Of a stretch of 64,000 nt of DNA, positions 47,045-55,866 are shown in pieces. Both the position numbers and the translations under genes were made by a program. Below the pieces are notes generated by a model, which had not been told where the DNA came from, did no database searches, and saw only the letters and a program-made list of their open reading frames with translations. Every line of letters starts with the position of its first letter. Position 1 is the first letter of the stretch. The stretch is from Cinnamomum chago. Taxonomy: Eukaryota > Streptophyta > Magnoliopsida > Laurales > Lauraceae. The DNA lies in the NCBI GenBank assembly GCA_038049695.1, contig CP142454.1, forward strand, positions 16,996,501-17,060,500, written 5' to 3'.

Positions 47045-49901
47045 TGCATGTGTTTGATGAAATTATCCACTTCAGCACTAGGTCGTGCTTCAGTGGGTAA
47101 CAGAACTAGATCAATAGGCAAGCGCAGACGAACACCTGTCACTGCTTAATATGGTGAGATGCCAGTTGAGCGATTGACTTAATTGTTGTAAGCAAATTCG
47201 GCTATAGGTAAAACTTGATCCCATGTGATATAGTCACGAACAATTCATCATAATAGCTGTCGAAGCCAAGGCTTCGATTAATGACCTCTATTTGGCCATT
47301 AGTTTGCGGGTGATAAGCAGTAGAAAAGTTGAGTTTTGTCTTTATTGTCATCCACAAAATCTTTCAAAAGTAACTCATGAACTTGGTGTCATGATTGGCG
47401 GCAATGGTCTTTGGAAGTCCATGAAGACGGATAACTTCCTTGAAGAACAATTGAGTGACTTTGTAAGCATCAGCTGTGTCGGTACAGGGAATAAATTGAG
47501 CAATTTTGGAGAAACAATCAACCACAACGAAGATTGAATCAACTTTTCAAGCTGTCGTTGGCTCGCCTAACACAAAATCTGTGCTGATATCTACAATGAG
47601 ATTTGATCATCCTTATATAAAGAAGTAGGATAGATCCCTTAGCAAGCAAGACTTTCTAATTAAAAATAGGAAATTAGCTAATCCTATTCAAACAATGAAT
47701 AAAAATTAGAAATAGTCTCTAGTTGAATGAAAATAGAAATAGGGATAAATTTAGTGTTCCATAGTAGCTCTTGGTCACAAGGCCTATAGGCCAACCCAAT
47801 GGACCGGGTTGACCTATGGTCAATGGGTTGCCCCGATTGTCTTCTTGGGTCTGGTATTGGTCCGTACTGCATCAATGTGGAATGTATGTGATGTCTGCTA
47901 CATGTGCCAGTTAGCATGTATGGAGATCTAGTGAGAGATTCTGGAAAAGCAGTGTGATTTTATCATCCTCTACTTCCAATTAACTCCTGGTTGTTGTTAT
48001 GTACCATATCAGTAGTACAGCAAGTACTATATAAATCTTTTATCCTGCTTACTAAATAGATGTTACTTCTTTGATGTTGTATTCTGATGCATAGTTGTCT
48101 TGACTCTTGAATGCTTTTTTAGTATTTTACTTGGCTGCCTAATTATCTTTTTGGCTGACAACCGCTCTTTGCAAAGCATTTGAATCCATGTGGGTGCAGA
48201 TATGCTCTTGCTATCCATTTTATCTATTATTATTTCTGAAGATGATCGGTCCCTACCTACACTTTATAATGTTATTTTTTATATCATCTAGGTCTGTGAC
48301 TTTGGCCTCTCTCGATTGAAGGAAAACACGTTTCTATCCTCAAAGTCAACAGCTGGGACTGTAAGTTTCTGCAAGTTAATCATCTCACTATCTTCACATA
48401 CTGCATTTTCAAGCAAAAAAATTGAAAACCTATAATTTAGTTATCAAGACATCTGCTTCCAGACATGTGCCATACGTGCATGATTCAGAACTCAGTATTG
48501 TCTGCTGGTTTTTATTGTGGGGGTGATTGTTCCTCAATAGTGGTTGAATAATTGGAACTACCAATTGAATTACTTTATGGAATTACAAATAAATGGATTG
48601 GGAAAAATCAATCAAATCCATAATTCCTTACGTAATGTACAAAGGCCCTCCAAAGTCCAAATAGAATAGTCTAATAATCAATCTGAAAATTTGAGGTATG
48701 TTACTGTGATCATTCCATGGTTGGCCTCAGCACATGAATAGTGTGCATCTCATATTGGCTTCTACTGTGTTTTAAACAGTGATTATTCACCTTGATGGAA
48801 CACCATACACTTTTCCCATGTTGAAGTGTTTGTCTTTGTGATTATGACCTCCGATATTTTTTCTTCTTTTTTTTCATATTTTTTTTTCTGTTAGCCTGAG
48901 TGGATGGCACCAGAAGTTCTCCGAGATGAGCCATCAAATGAGAAATCTGATGTTTACAGCTTTGGCGTGATCTTATGGGAGCTTGTAACTTTGCAACAAC
49001 CGTGGAGTAGTTTAAATCCAGCACAGGTATGTGCAGTGAACGCATTAAAGAACTTTTTTTTTTATTTAATATCAAAATGTTATATCCTGTGCTATATGAT
49101 ATTTTTTAAAATGTAAAAATGGGGACAGGTTAGACATGTTAGAATAGATGGCTCAAAAGAATATATTTCAATGTTAGAATGATTTATTACTACACATCAG
49201 TTTATTATAAGAACCATTAATGATACTCTAGCGTAACGATAGGAATGTGGAGATATATAAAGAAAAATCATGAAAAATGTTAGGAAGTTGGGTTACATAA
49301 TTGCAAATATAATATTTCCAAGAATGCTAACAACATGGAAAGTCTTTTACTTTAATTTTATTTTTTCATCTTTATGCTACTAACATGTCCATGCTAATCC
49401 CCTAAAAAATAACAATGTTTATGATAAAGAAAAATGAAAATAAAATAGAAAACTTGAAACCCGAAGAAAAATATTTGTTTCTTCTTTCATTTTGATAGCA
49501 AGAATATGTATCATATCCAGTGCTTGTTTGAGGATTTTCTAACAGTACTGTAATTGATATAATAGGATTTTCTAACAGGATTTTCTAACAGTACTGTATT
49601 GTATTGTAGGTGGTGGCTGCTGTTGGTTTCAAGAGCAGAAGGCTTGAGATTCCAAGTGATGTGAACCCACAGGTGGCTGATATAATTGAATCATGCTGGG
49701 CCAAGTATGTTGACAAATTACGTCTTAATCAGTTCCATCTACCTACCTGTTTCTTTTTTGTTTCTCATACGAAAATAATCTTTGAACTTCAGTGAGCCCT
49801 GGAAACGACCTTCGTTCTCTACTATCATGGAATTGTTGAGACCATTGATAAAGCCACTGACACCTCAACCAGGTCGTGGAGAAATGTCAATGCTTACCTA
49901 A
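22069..49901 (+). CDS. CTR1: Serine/threonine-protein kinase CTR1 (Raf-like MAPKKK, ethylene-signalling repressor), complete, 15 exons
   Basis: Exons: 22069-22623, 27824-28122, 28210-28354, 29447-29550, 33663-33871, 36428-36844, 37000-37040, 39313-39381, 40594-40694, 40799-40883, 41422-41520, 48292-48360, 48895-49026, 49610-49704, 49793-49901. All borders are GT-AG, phases agree, and the sum is 2529 nt = 842 residues (Arabidopsis CTR1 about 821). It starts [16 protein letters not shown], followed by the CTR1 signature [20 protein letters not shown] and then [20 protein letters not shown]. Residues ~180-430 form the EDR1/CTR1 regulatory domain ([24 protein letters not shown]). The kinase domain runs from about 566 to 830: Gly loop GAGSFGTVH (~575), catalytic Lys595 (AVKIL), HRDLKSPN with Asp693, DFG 711-713, APE 736-738. 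CTR1 sits at the ER with ethylene receptors and phosphorylates EIN2 in the absence of ethylene. Introns 1, 4, 5, 7 and 11 are long and carry transposons; all catalytic motifs are intact. Confidence 0.97.
22788..23280. repeat. Direct duplication (~200 bp, two copies) in CTR1 intron 1
   Basis: 22788-22990 and 23080-23280 both read TTTCTGCCCCTATCTAATGT ... GTTGATGTAGAGACAT ... AAGGGAACATTGATT ... AAAAGGAGAGGTTGAAA ... CATGATTTCCAAAATA. The copies differ by scattered substitutions and small indels. A spacer of about 90 bp containing T-rich and ATAT sequence separates them. Confidence 0.85.
23739..23763. repeat. (TA)n microsatellite
   Basis: About 12 TA dinucleotides directly abut the left end of the foldback element at 23764. 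Confidence 0.9.
23764..23915. mobile_element. Foldback MITE, 64-bp arms, 24-bp loop
   Basis: Left arm 23764-23827 begins GGGAGATGCTCCTATGAGAG; right arm 23852-23915 is its reverse complement with a single mismatch (AAGG versus AATG). The loop 23828-23851 is TTAAGTTGCTGGC-like AT-rich DNA. The outer part of each arm is itself an imperfect palindrome (GAGATGCTC ... GAGCATCTC). There are no coding sequences. A (TA)n tract lies on the left and CCCGGGG on the right; no clear target-site duplication. It lies in CTR1 intron 1. Confidence 0.92.
24870..26815 (-). mobile_element. 5'-truncated L1-type LINE in CTR1 intron 1
   Basis: Minus-strand reading from high to low coordinates: the tail of the reverse transcriptase with the usual LQRDFLWN and GGLGI phrases (26494-26815). 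Next comes the zinc-binding RT-associated region with [14 protein letters not shown] (25836-26436). Last is an RNase H domain (24903-25739) with [18 protein letters not shown] and [11 protein letters not shown]. Three of the RNase H acidic positions are visible; the second (usually the AE of an AEA-like phrase) reads AK, so it is probably inactive. Frames are broken at about 25800 and 26470. The 5' half (ORF1, endonuclease, most of RT) is missing, as expected of LINE truncation. A 14-nt T run at 26813-26826 abuts the truncated end. Confidence 0.85.
26827..27823. other. Remainder of CTR1 intron 1
   Basis: AT-rich non-coding DNA leading to the acceptor CAG at 27821-27823. No element recognised. 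Confidence 0.5.
28540..28830. other. CTR1 intron 3 repeat-like stretch
   Basis: GC-richer island within the intron, with phrases such as CCATCATGGTACGCACGAGC and GGTGGGGTCCACC. Such wording recurs in plant dispersed repeats, and similar phrases (GGTGGGCCC) occur at 57190-57210. No terminal repeats were seen and the type is unknown. Confidence 0.3.
30420..30740 (-). mobile_element. Ty1/copia fossil fragment (reverse transcriptase part) in CTR1 intron 4
   Basis: Minus-strand wording matches the plant copia reverse transcriptase around its AFLHG- and LKQSPR-like phrases. Only this short part is present, without LTRs. It is broken and old. Confidence 0.6.
30815..30840. repeat. (AT)n / T-tract microsatellite
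   Basis: GCATATATATATATATATAT run followed by nine T; simple sequence in CTR1 intron 4. Confidence 0.7.
32099..32343. repeat. Two tandem 120-bp units, each headed by (GA)n
   Basis: Copies 32101-32220 and 32221-32343 both begin with about ten GA dinucleotides, then GTACCTTAGCTGGTGCCCCT, a TTTTTTTCCTCC block, GATTCTCCATACATGTGAC and CTTGCTGCAAAACTACTGCA. They differ at a handful of positions and by a 3-bp insertion. The long plus-strand frame through it is produced by the repeat, not a gene. It lies in CTR1 intron 4. Confidence 0.92.
32340..32480. repeat. Degenerate (CTGCAACACTA)n-like stretch
   Basis: CTGCAATACTGCA-type phrases recur many times (CTACTGCAGCACTA, CATTGCTGCAACACTACTAC, AACACTGCAATACTGCAAC). 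It adjoins the 120-bp duplication, whose units end in the same ACTACTGCAAT phrase, so the tail of the unit seems to have expanded further. Confidence 0.6.
34640..34945. mobile_element. Possible solo-LTR or TRIM-like remnant in CTR1 intron 5
   Basis: Contains TAAGTCCCACATCGGAAAC, a phrase very common in plant LTR/TRIM repeats. A TATATATTGTGTGACTTGGC stretch follows, then GCCCGGG-rich DNA ending near 34940. Neither clear TG...CA ends nor a target duplication could be set. Fossil; age not estimable. Confidence 0.35.
35000..35965 (-). mobile_element. RTE-type LINE reverse-transcriptase remnant in CTR1 intron 5
   Basis: Read on the minus strand, 35965-35700 resembles the plant RTE RT start ([10 protein letters not shown] near 35870; then a LMEDFRE phrase). 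35690-35460 resembles the catalytic middle in decayed form, and 35250-35040 the later RLKGQF-like segment. Stops and frame changes are frequent, so it is inactive. The 5' endonuclease part and 3' tail are not seen. Confidence 0.6.
35985..36060 (+). mobile_element. Short RTE-type LINE fragment in the opposite orientation
   Basis: Plus-strand wording MRMLRWLW near 35995 matches the conserved EMRMLRWMCG phrase of plant RTE elements. It continues with an RxDRI-like phrase (KTRKDRI in altered form) and adjoins the minus-strand RTE remnant head to head. Confidence 0.5.
37211..37850. repeat. Tandem duplication in CTR1 intron 7 (one copy interrupted)
   Basis: Copy 1 (37211-37616) and copy 2 (37615-37850) both read TTAGTGCTATAAGTTACTTG ... 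GACTTGTAGAAGTGGATCAC ... CATATCTCATGG ... GAGTGC ... ATTCATTATTAAATATG ... GATATACCTAATA. Copy 1 is longer because a 126-bp retroposon is inserted in it. Differences between copies are scattered point changes. Confidence 0.85.
37402..37575 (-). mobile_element. Very short 5'-truncated LINE copy with a 24-bp target duplication
   Basis: The 24-bp direct repeat, AGTATTAATTCCCATTCATT followed by ATTA, stands at 37402-37425 and 37552-37575. Between them lie 126 bp whose minus strand resembles the 3' end of the intron-1 LINE (GGGGCCTTTTGAG... then CTGTAAAGTCTTTTCAAG). It ends in an A-rich tail (ATTTAAAATAACAA) at the low-coordinate side. The intact empty site is preserved in the neighbouring duplicate at about 37795-37817. 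This is diagnostic of target-primed reverse transcription. Confidence 0.75.
37973..38502. mobile_element. MITE-like AT-rich element in CTR1 intron 7
   Basis: The left end GGGCCGTTTGCCTTTTACCC and the right end (reverse complement GGGGTCTTTTATTTACACCC) form an imperfect terminal inverted repeat. The interior is full of ACATATGTAAA phrases on both strands (38016, 38044, 38470). No transposase. No exact target duplication was seen, so the superfamily is left open. Confidence 0.4.
39837..39904. repeat. Two exact tandem 34-bp units in CTR1 intron 8
   Basis: TATGATAGCCAACAGTAAGG followed by GAAAGAACTGACAG is repeated head to tail with no visible difference, a recent local duplication. Confidence 0.9.
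40184..40225. repeat. Two exact tandem 21-bp units in CTR1 intron 8
   Basis: The 21-bp unit CACACCGTGGATAGCCATAT plus T occurs twice in succession, just right of a seven-G run. Confidence 0.85.
42110..42440 (-). mobile_element. Ty1/copia fossil fragment (RNase H end) in CTR1 intron 11
   Basis: The minus strand resembles the copia RNase H C-terminal part (a CDNQA-like phrase at the high-coordinate end), followed by a purine-rich tract near 42140. Only this terminal piece is visible. Broken and old. Confidence 0.55.
42800..44960 (-). mobile_element. Ty1/copia LTR-retrotransposon fossil in CTR1 intron 11
   Basis: The minus strand carries reverse transcriptase parts (from about 44640) and RNase H parts (44094 to about 43190), in the usual copia order. 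A polypurine tract (GAGGGGGAG on the minus strand, near 43165) is followed by a 3' LTR starting TGTAGAAGATAAC at 43163 with TATAAATAG inside. The LTR runs to about 42800. The 5' part of the element is not present. It is interrupted several times; the wording is still well preserved, so it is younger than the copia pieces near the window start. Confidence 0.85.
46098..46684. mobile_element. Non-autonomous hAT-like DNA transposon with 8-bp target duplication
   Basis: The 8-bp direct repeat AGCATCGG (46098-46105 and 46677-46684) flanks a 571-bp element. Its ends are CTAAGAAGCACGGACACGGG and, reverse-complemented, TTGGGAAGCACGGACACCTC. Both subterminal regions are packed with GGACACG/CGTGTCC phrases (about 46120-46180 and 46500-46660), a hAT-like arrangement of repeated binding motifs. 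The middle is AT-rich with no transposase. It is inserted in the gypsy fossil and is therefore younger than it. Confidence 0.75.
46985..47043. repeat. (AT)n(GT)n compound microsatellite
   Basis: A run of AT dinucleotides from about 46999 to 47030 passes directly into GTGTGTGTGTGT; it lies within the gypsy fossil. Confidence 0.85.
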
Positions 49902-51960
49902 GGGCGGGCACCTATGAGAACTTGTATGCACTTATACCATTCTTTTGGTGATTTGATGGCTGACAGGAATCTGCACCACTCAAACCCAGTAAGATGCACA
50001 TTTTCTGTTTTGGCTTAATTTCTTACTCTATTCTGGTTAAGGTTTCAAGCAATCTGTAGATCAATCTCATTATGATGACCTTGTGTGCTAGTAAAGTGCC
50101 GCGTGACTGACCTGGTGTCATTGGATGGCTTTTCATGTTTCCTATTCAATGGACGAGAGAACTTGAGTCCCCTGTGTAATATCCATCTAAGATGCTATGA
50201 CAAAAAATATGCCTATGGCAGAGAGGTGATGAAATTAGGTTCCAATTTTTGTTCCAAATAGAGGTTGAAGCATTTTTATCCCTTTTGATTGGATGGATTT
50301 CCAAGGAACACACATTTAACTTTCTTTTACTTCGACTTAACCTTTTTTCGAACCATGTACATGGAAGAAGAAAAAAGACAGCCAAAGTTTAAGGAGAAAC
50401 AACAAAAATATTGTTAATACTGTGAAAGCTGTAAAGAACTTCAATAGGAGATTTACCTTGTAAGATTCTTGATAGAAATCAATAAAACCAAATATGAATC
50501 CATTAACACTGCTTCTACCTTTAGTGACAAAACAGGCCAGCCAAATGGGCCTCTTGCCAAATAAGGCATGCAGGCTTGGGCCAGGAGTTTTGGGATTAGG
50601 CATATGGGTCAGGCAACCGATAAACTGTTGTACAAATTAGATAAAGATAAGTCCCATGTAAACTAGTTAGGATAAGGTTTGAGATTATCTCCTTGAGAAA
50701 ACCTCCTGTGATTAGGTTAGTTAGAGATGCTTGTTCTACTTGTAATCTATTATACTTTACTAACAGGAAAAGAGAGAAAAAAAATTGTAATCTATTATAG
50801 CAGATCACATAAAGTATCTGATTATTAAACTCAGAACATGATTTTTTTACCGTTGCATATAAGCCTAAAAATAGCCCTTTATGGAGTAATTAGGGTGATC
50901 CATTGAGGTATTCGCATTATTAATCAATCCATAGGGGGTTGCATCTAAATAATGGTTTAGATGGGTGAATACATTGATTTTACTGGTGTTAACATCTGTT
51001 GAATGATTTGGATGGATGAATACATCTGATTTTATTGGGCGAACGTTAACAATAGTTCACACTTCACACATGTACTTGAGCATAACCCCATTTATATATT
51101 CTCTTTACTACTTTTCTAGCCCGATTCAGTTCTCTGTTCTTCCAATTTAAATGTTTTTATAGTATAGGTTATTTTTGTAACAATGAAAGATGCTTATTTT
51201 CTTCTAATGTATGTTCTCCCAGTGTAACTGCTGCAGATACCAAGAACTAACTCCCTTATCGTCTGTCATATTGGTTACAGTAATGTTGCTGTATATTCAT
51301 ATTCTACATGATATCGAGAGTGGGAGCTTTTAACAAAACTGAGAAGCTGCTGTTAGACCTTACAGGCGTTTGATATATCCTGTGTTCATTACACCACCCC
51401 CATCAAAGTAAATGTGTGCGTGTTACTTGATTTTGTATGTGTTCATGTGTAATTAAACACCAAAGACGTCGAAAAATGAGTGGATTTGCAGGCTTTGCAT
51501 TGGGAAGTATCTTGGAGTGCTGGTTGGGTGATGGAACTCTCCAGTGCCACAAAGTAAAATATTGCTCAATGCATCTTCTTGGTATAACCATTCTCCTCTT
51601 CCTTCAAGTGCCACCACCGTCTCCCATTCCCACTTTTTAAAGGTTCATGGTTACCGTGACCAATCTGTTGGGTTGTGAGAAAGTACAGATCCTGGTGCAG
51701 AGCTGAGAGTCTTCATTGATGCAATAGACTGGACATGAGAAGCCCAAAATGATTATAGTACACACTCTCTTGTATTAACATGGGCAAGATCAATGGAATT
51801 TGCACAGGAGAAACTGTCAGACCTTTTTGTTTACCTGTTATCCAAAGTGGTGCTTGAATTTGTGTCTTTACGAGCCATTAGATTTGGACTCGTCATACCA
51901 GCTTGGCCCTCAAAAGGCCTGCAAAATGATAAATCTTTTTCTTTTCTTAAAGAGAGGAGG
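49902..51960. other. CTR1 3' UTR and downstream DNA
   Basis: The 3' UTR begins after TAA 49899-49901. A spliced 3' UTR is possible but not demonstrable. Open frames at 50337-50808 (minus) and 51437-51640 (plus) have no recognisable domain. No TE termini were seen. Confidence 0.45.
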
Positions 51961-51968
51961 GTAGTGTC

Positions 51969-52277
51969 GGGCTTGTTTGACAACTCTACTCTTCGAGTCA
52001 AGGTAAAGCCCCAATTTCTATAAAAAGAATCCCACTAAAACACTTTAATTCAAATTTCCCACCATATTTTTTCAAAAAAAAGTTAAAAATTAACATCATT
52101 TCTCTATTAAAAGACAAAAAAAAAATCCGCTTTTCAATAAAATAAGGTGAAAAAAAATTTTCATCACAAACAATTAAAAATAAAATATTATCATAATCCA
52201 CTTATATTTTGTTATTTCCTCAAAATAACTTCTACTCCATTCAACTCAACTAGTAAAGCCCCCAAACAGGCCCGGAT
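51969..52277. mobile_element. Candidate MITE with GGGCYTGTTTG ends
   Basis: The left end GGGCTTGTTTGACAACTCTA and the right end, reverse-complemented GGGCCTGTTTGGGGGCTTTA, agree at about two thirds of 22 positions; the interior is very AT-rich. GGGCCTGTTTGG is a frequent plant hAT and PIF end. No target duplication was found, so this remains a candidate. Confidence 0.4.
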
Positions 52278-52287
52278 GAATTATTGC

Positions 52288-52379
52288 AGGCTTGCCAGGC
52301 CTGGTATTGTCATAGCGGAACAAAGTTCAGAAGAAAGGGCCGAGGGCAATAGACTTGGCAATACCAGGCCGGCCAGCTT
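52288..52379. repeat. GC-rich imperfect inverted repeat
   Basis: Arms 52288-52309 (AGGCTTGCCAGGCCTGGTAT...) and 52359-52379 pair at about 18 of 21 positions around a 49-bp spacer. It adjoins the MITE candidate. Each arm contains an inner GGCC palindrome. Confidence 0.6.
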
Positions 52380-53544
52380 ACAAAATATTCTCAGATAGCC
52401 TTGAGAAGGTGATGGTTCCAAATGAGGTCAGTGAATAGCAATGCTTTTATTCACGCTGCTCTGGTTGGCTGCAGTTTCATGCACCAGGTCTGTGTGACCT
52501 TAAGCCCTTGTCCATCATATCATGAGTATGCTTATAGGGAATGTGTAACCATTTTATTATGCAAAAGAGAGACCTTTTCTTGTGAATTTGTTTTGAGAAA
52601 ATTACCGGAAAAATCACCTAAGATGTCAGGTGCACCAAAGAGGCCCTCATAGTTTTTTTTTTCTAACAATAAAGGTCCTGCAGTCAATTTTTTTTCACAA
52701 ACGATGATACCGTTGCTCGTTTGAATTGAGGAAGAAGAAGAGATGAGTGAAGTTTTCGTCAATTGGTTAGGAGGGGGGTCTTTTTGGTGTACCAGACATC
52801 TAATGTGATTTTTATGGTTTTTTTTTCATAATTTGCTGCGAATGCTTTGAGGATTTTTTTATTTTTTATTTTTTTATCATTTGCTGTTCATTGGGTTAAG
52901 GTGTTTGTGTGGGAAAAGAAATTCTTGGACATCCACCGAAGATGGTGAAAAATGGTTACGACCTCTATGGCAAATAGTCTCGACCAATACGATATAATGA
53001 TTATATTGATTGTGTTAGGTTGGCAACACTGAGATGATATTTTGGAGGGCTCCTACTAAATATGAATATTCAGTAGAGTAGAGGCGACAGATAATGGATG
53101 GATATACTTCGGAATAATAACTCTAGTTCTGCATGAACGTATTCGATTTGGTTCGGCCACAATAGAACAGTTTTATAGCATCCAGTTTTGTGCATTTCTT
53201 GTTTAATAAACAACTAGTGCCTCAAGGCTCAAGCTAGGGGTCCAATATGGCTGAATCGACAAAACCACTCTAAAATGCATCACATGTGCCAAATTCAAAA
53301 ATAGGGTTCCATTTTTCTTGAAGCAGATCAAGTAGGCATTGCACTGTCAGGAGTTGATTTTACTGCTTGTAAAAAGGATCTGATGGATGCAGTAAAAGGA
53401 CAATTCGGTAAACAGAGCCCCAATGATGCCCCAGTGGGCGTGTTGGAGATGAGGTTTTAACATTACAACAGGTCGAAAACTGTTTTGTAGATATTATAAG
53501 GTAGAGTAGTTTTTGGTAAATTTGAAATATTATATCAACATAAA

Positions 53545-53605
53545 TAGTTTCACATCCCAAACATAGCGGGAACAAGACTGTGATAATGATGATGATGATG
53601 ATAAA
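53545..53605 (+). mobile_element. RTE-type LINE/SINE 3' tail
   Basis: CCCAAACATAGCGGGAACAA, then GACTGTGATAATGATGATG; a diverged match to the terminus at 7195-7230, with (GAT)n at the end. Only the tail is recognisable. Confidence 0.45.
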
Positions 53606-53944
53606 TAATTTCACATGAGTGTAACTCTCTCTCCTTTTCTTCCGCTCTCCATTCTTCTTCTTAATCTCACACTATTTTTTCAGAACTTTAAAAAAATATA
53701 GTTTAATAATATAAATATTTGAGTTGTCGCCCCCATCCTTAATGGGACGAGGCAGTTTCACATTCCAACTACACTCAATCGAGTTCCTCTAATACTTGGT
53801 ATGATGGTCTCCACTTCTCTCTCTCTCTCTCATATATAATTTCACATTCCAACTTGTGAAAAGGCGCCACAACATGTTTTCCATACTAATTGCATGCAAT
53901 TGGTCATGGGATCAAATCTCATCAACAACTTCTTTTTTTTTAAT

Positions 53945-54205
53945 TTCCTTCAATTTGTTTTTGAATTAAACTTCTTAGATTTTGAACAATTTGTGAAAGA
54001 GGTAAAAAAATATTTTAACCTATAAATAAAGTGCCACTACAAGTTTCACATAGTGATTGCATTTGGTATGCAATTGGTAATAAGGTCAAATGGGCCATAT
54101 ATTTATAATTCAAACGGTCAATTTGTTTTTGAACTAAACTTCATAGGTTTTGAGCAATTTTTGAAAATGGTCGAAAAAATATTTTAACCTATAAATCTAT
54201 TTTTT
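53945..54205. repeat. Direct repeat of ~80 bp
   Basis: 53951-54028 and 54118-54203 both read TTTGTTTTTGAAYTAAACTT ... TAGRTTTTGARCAATTT ... AAAAAATATTTTAACCTATA. In the first copy the repeat is followed by a GTTTCACAT phrase that also occurs at 53755 and 53838. Confidence 0.7.
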
Positions 54206-54340
54206 CTTATGGACTCCCAGTTAATGATTCAAACCATCTAATATTCTCATACTAATGATAAGCATCAAAAGTCTTAGTTTTATATCTGAAATCTTTATAA
54301 ATTTTGAAAAACATGTGAAAAACATTTAAAATTTTTAAGA

Positions 54341-54568
54341 GAATTTTACTAAAAATTCTCATTACGTGGGCATTGCATGAAATAGTGCCTATTAACTCAC
54401 ACAGCACGAAAATATTCCTCCCGTAGTTATGGGGAGTGACGCTAGCGTCTCTTAATTAGAGACGAGCGACACTAGCGTCCCTCCTCTCAAGTACTTGTTT
54501 ATGTTGCTCAAGCTAGGAGGCACTATTTCGTAAAACACTAACGTAATGGAAATTTTCCAGTAAAATCC
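54341..54568. mobile_element. Foldback MITE with ~50-bp terminal inverted repeats
   Basis: Left arm 54341-54390 (GAATTTTACTAAAAATTCTC ... CATTACG ... GAAATAGTGCCT) pairs with right arm 54518-54568 (AGGCACTATTTCG ... CGTAATG ... CAGTAAAATCC) at most positions. The centre holds a further hairpin, CGTCTCT TAATT AGAGACG, and ACGCTAGCGTC/ACACTAGCGTC words. No coding sequence; no clear target duplication. Confidence 0.75.
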
Positions 54569-54868
54569 TTAAAATTTAAACACATCTAAAATTATTGAAT
54601 GTAGTTATTTACTTATGTAAAAATGATGATTTTGATAAATGTGATAATGTGTTTTACATATATATTTCATTAGGTCTCAAATCCATAAAGAAATCCGACT
54701 GAGTATTGTACTGGTTGTCGGTTACGTAACGGACAACCCTCCTCATTTGTCCGGGCTTGGGATCGGCTATGTCAAGGATACCCCAACATTAGCGGAGGAC
54801 ATGGCCCTAAACAGATTTAATTGGTGTCGTCAAATCCATATAACCGACCCCATCTATTGAAAAAAGAC

Positions 54869-55866
54869 TTAGGGGCTGTTTGGCAAGTCTATAACCCCAC
54901 CTCTATTTCTCTTAATGAGGTTTGAAATAGATATTTAGACATTAAGACTGTTTGGATTGTGCAAGTATGTATCTTTTGGAAATAGACAAAAAGACATTTT
55001 ATGTCTGTATGAGGAAGAACCAAAACCTATCCTTTTCCGGACAAATGTATTCATCTAAAGCGGGGAGATGTGATGCTACAATGCTCATTGAAGTCAGTCC
55101 GTGTTTTTGTAATTTTCTGAAATTATGGGCCCCTGGGTGAAAATCCAAACCGTTGTATGCCTTAATAACCTCAATAACGCCTATGACATTAAGTTTTAAC
55201 CGTTGATGTTGCACAAATCACGAGATAATCTCAAAGAGATGTAAACCATTGGATCTACATTTCTAACCTTTTGTGGGACCCTCTATCAAGATCAAAACTG
55301 TTGATCCTCTTCATAAGCCCAAAAACAATTATAGGATCAAATTTCAACCTTTGATCTCTTGAGAATCTCTAGAAAATCATACAAAATGGCGGAACCTTTG
55401 ATATCAGCGCTTTCAAACTATCTAGGTTTCATCACTCTTATTTTTTTATTTTCTTTTTAATTGTGGGGTTTTCAACTTCAATCAAAATTGTTGTTTCTCT
55501 CTATCATGTTAAGAAAGACTATGGCATGAAAACTGAACCGTTGATTCTTTGTCAATCTCGGGATATTTGTGAAAGATTGTGGACCGTATGATCTGAATTT
55601 CTTCATTTTATGGCCCTGAATATCAAGATCTGAACCGTTGATCCTCTTCCTAAGCCCAAGAGCGTTTATGGCGCCAAATTTGAGTCCTTAATTCCTTCTG
55701 TATCTTTAGAAATTCATGAAAAACATTGAACCGTAGGATCCTCAAATGTCTATTTAAATTGTGAAATGGTCTTACCAAACTGTCTAAATGTAAAATATCT
55801 ATTATATACAGATCTATTATCCACATGTCTGTTTGATACAGATAAGATTTGTCAAACTGGGCCTTA
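54869..55866. mobile_element. Non-autonomous PIF/Harbinger-like element with TTA duplication
   Basis: TTA at 54869-54871 and 55864-55866 flanks a 992-bp element. Its ends, GGGGCTGTTTGGCAAGTCT and (reverse complement) GGCCCAGTTTGACAAATCT, agree at 14 of 19 positions. A 3-bp TTA/TAA duplication is the hallmark of PIF/Harbinger. The interior repeats ACCGTTGAT/AACCGTTGATC-type phrases about ten times at varying spacing (55148, 55198, 55298, 55530, 55634 and others). No transposase frame. Confidence 0.7.

Larger units (their letters stand above)
45490..47880 (-). mobile_element. Ty3/gypsy LTR-retrotransposon fossil with two LTR pieces and a nested DNA element
   Basis: Two related LTR stretches, 45717-46003 and 47597-47875, share the ends ACAATGAGRTTTGATCATCC and TTGGTCCGTACT. 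They flank integrase-region text on the minus strand (46780-47590; a FVVVDxFSK phrase near 47530). By eye the LTR pieces differ at roughly one position in ten, suggesting an insertion several million years old; exact counting was not possible. Only the integrase part of the interior remains, and it is broken. A hAT-like element (46106-46676) sits inside it. Confidence 0.8.

Noticed and set aside
54720-54840. SINE-like stretch with GGGCTTGGGATCGGCTATG
   Set aside because: The phrase looks like a dispersed plant repeat, but I could not find promoter boxes, a tail or target duplication.
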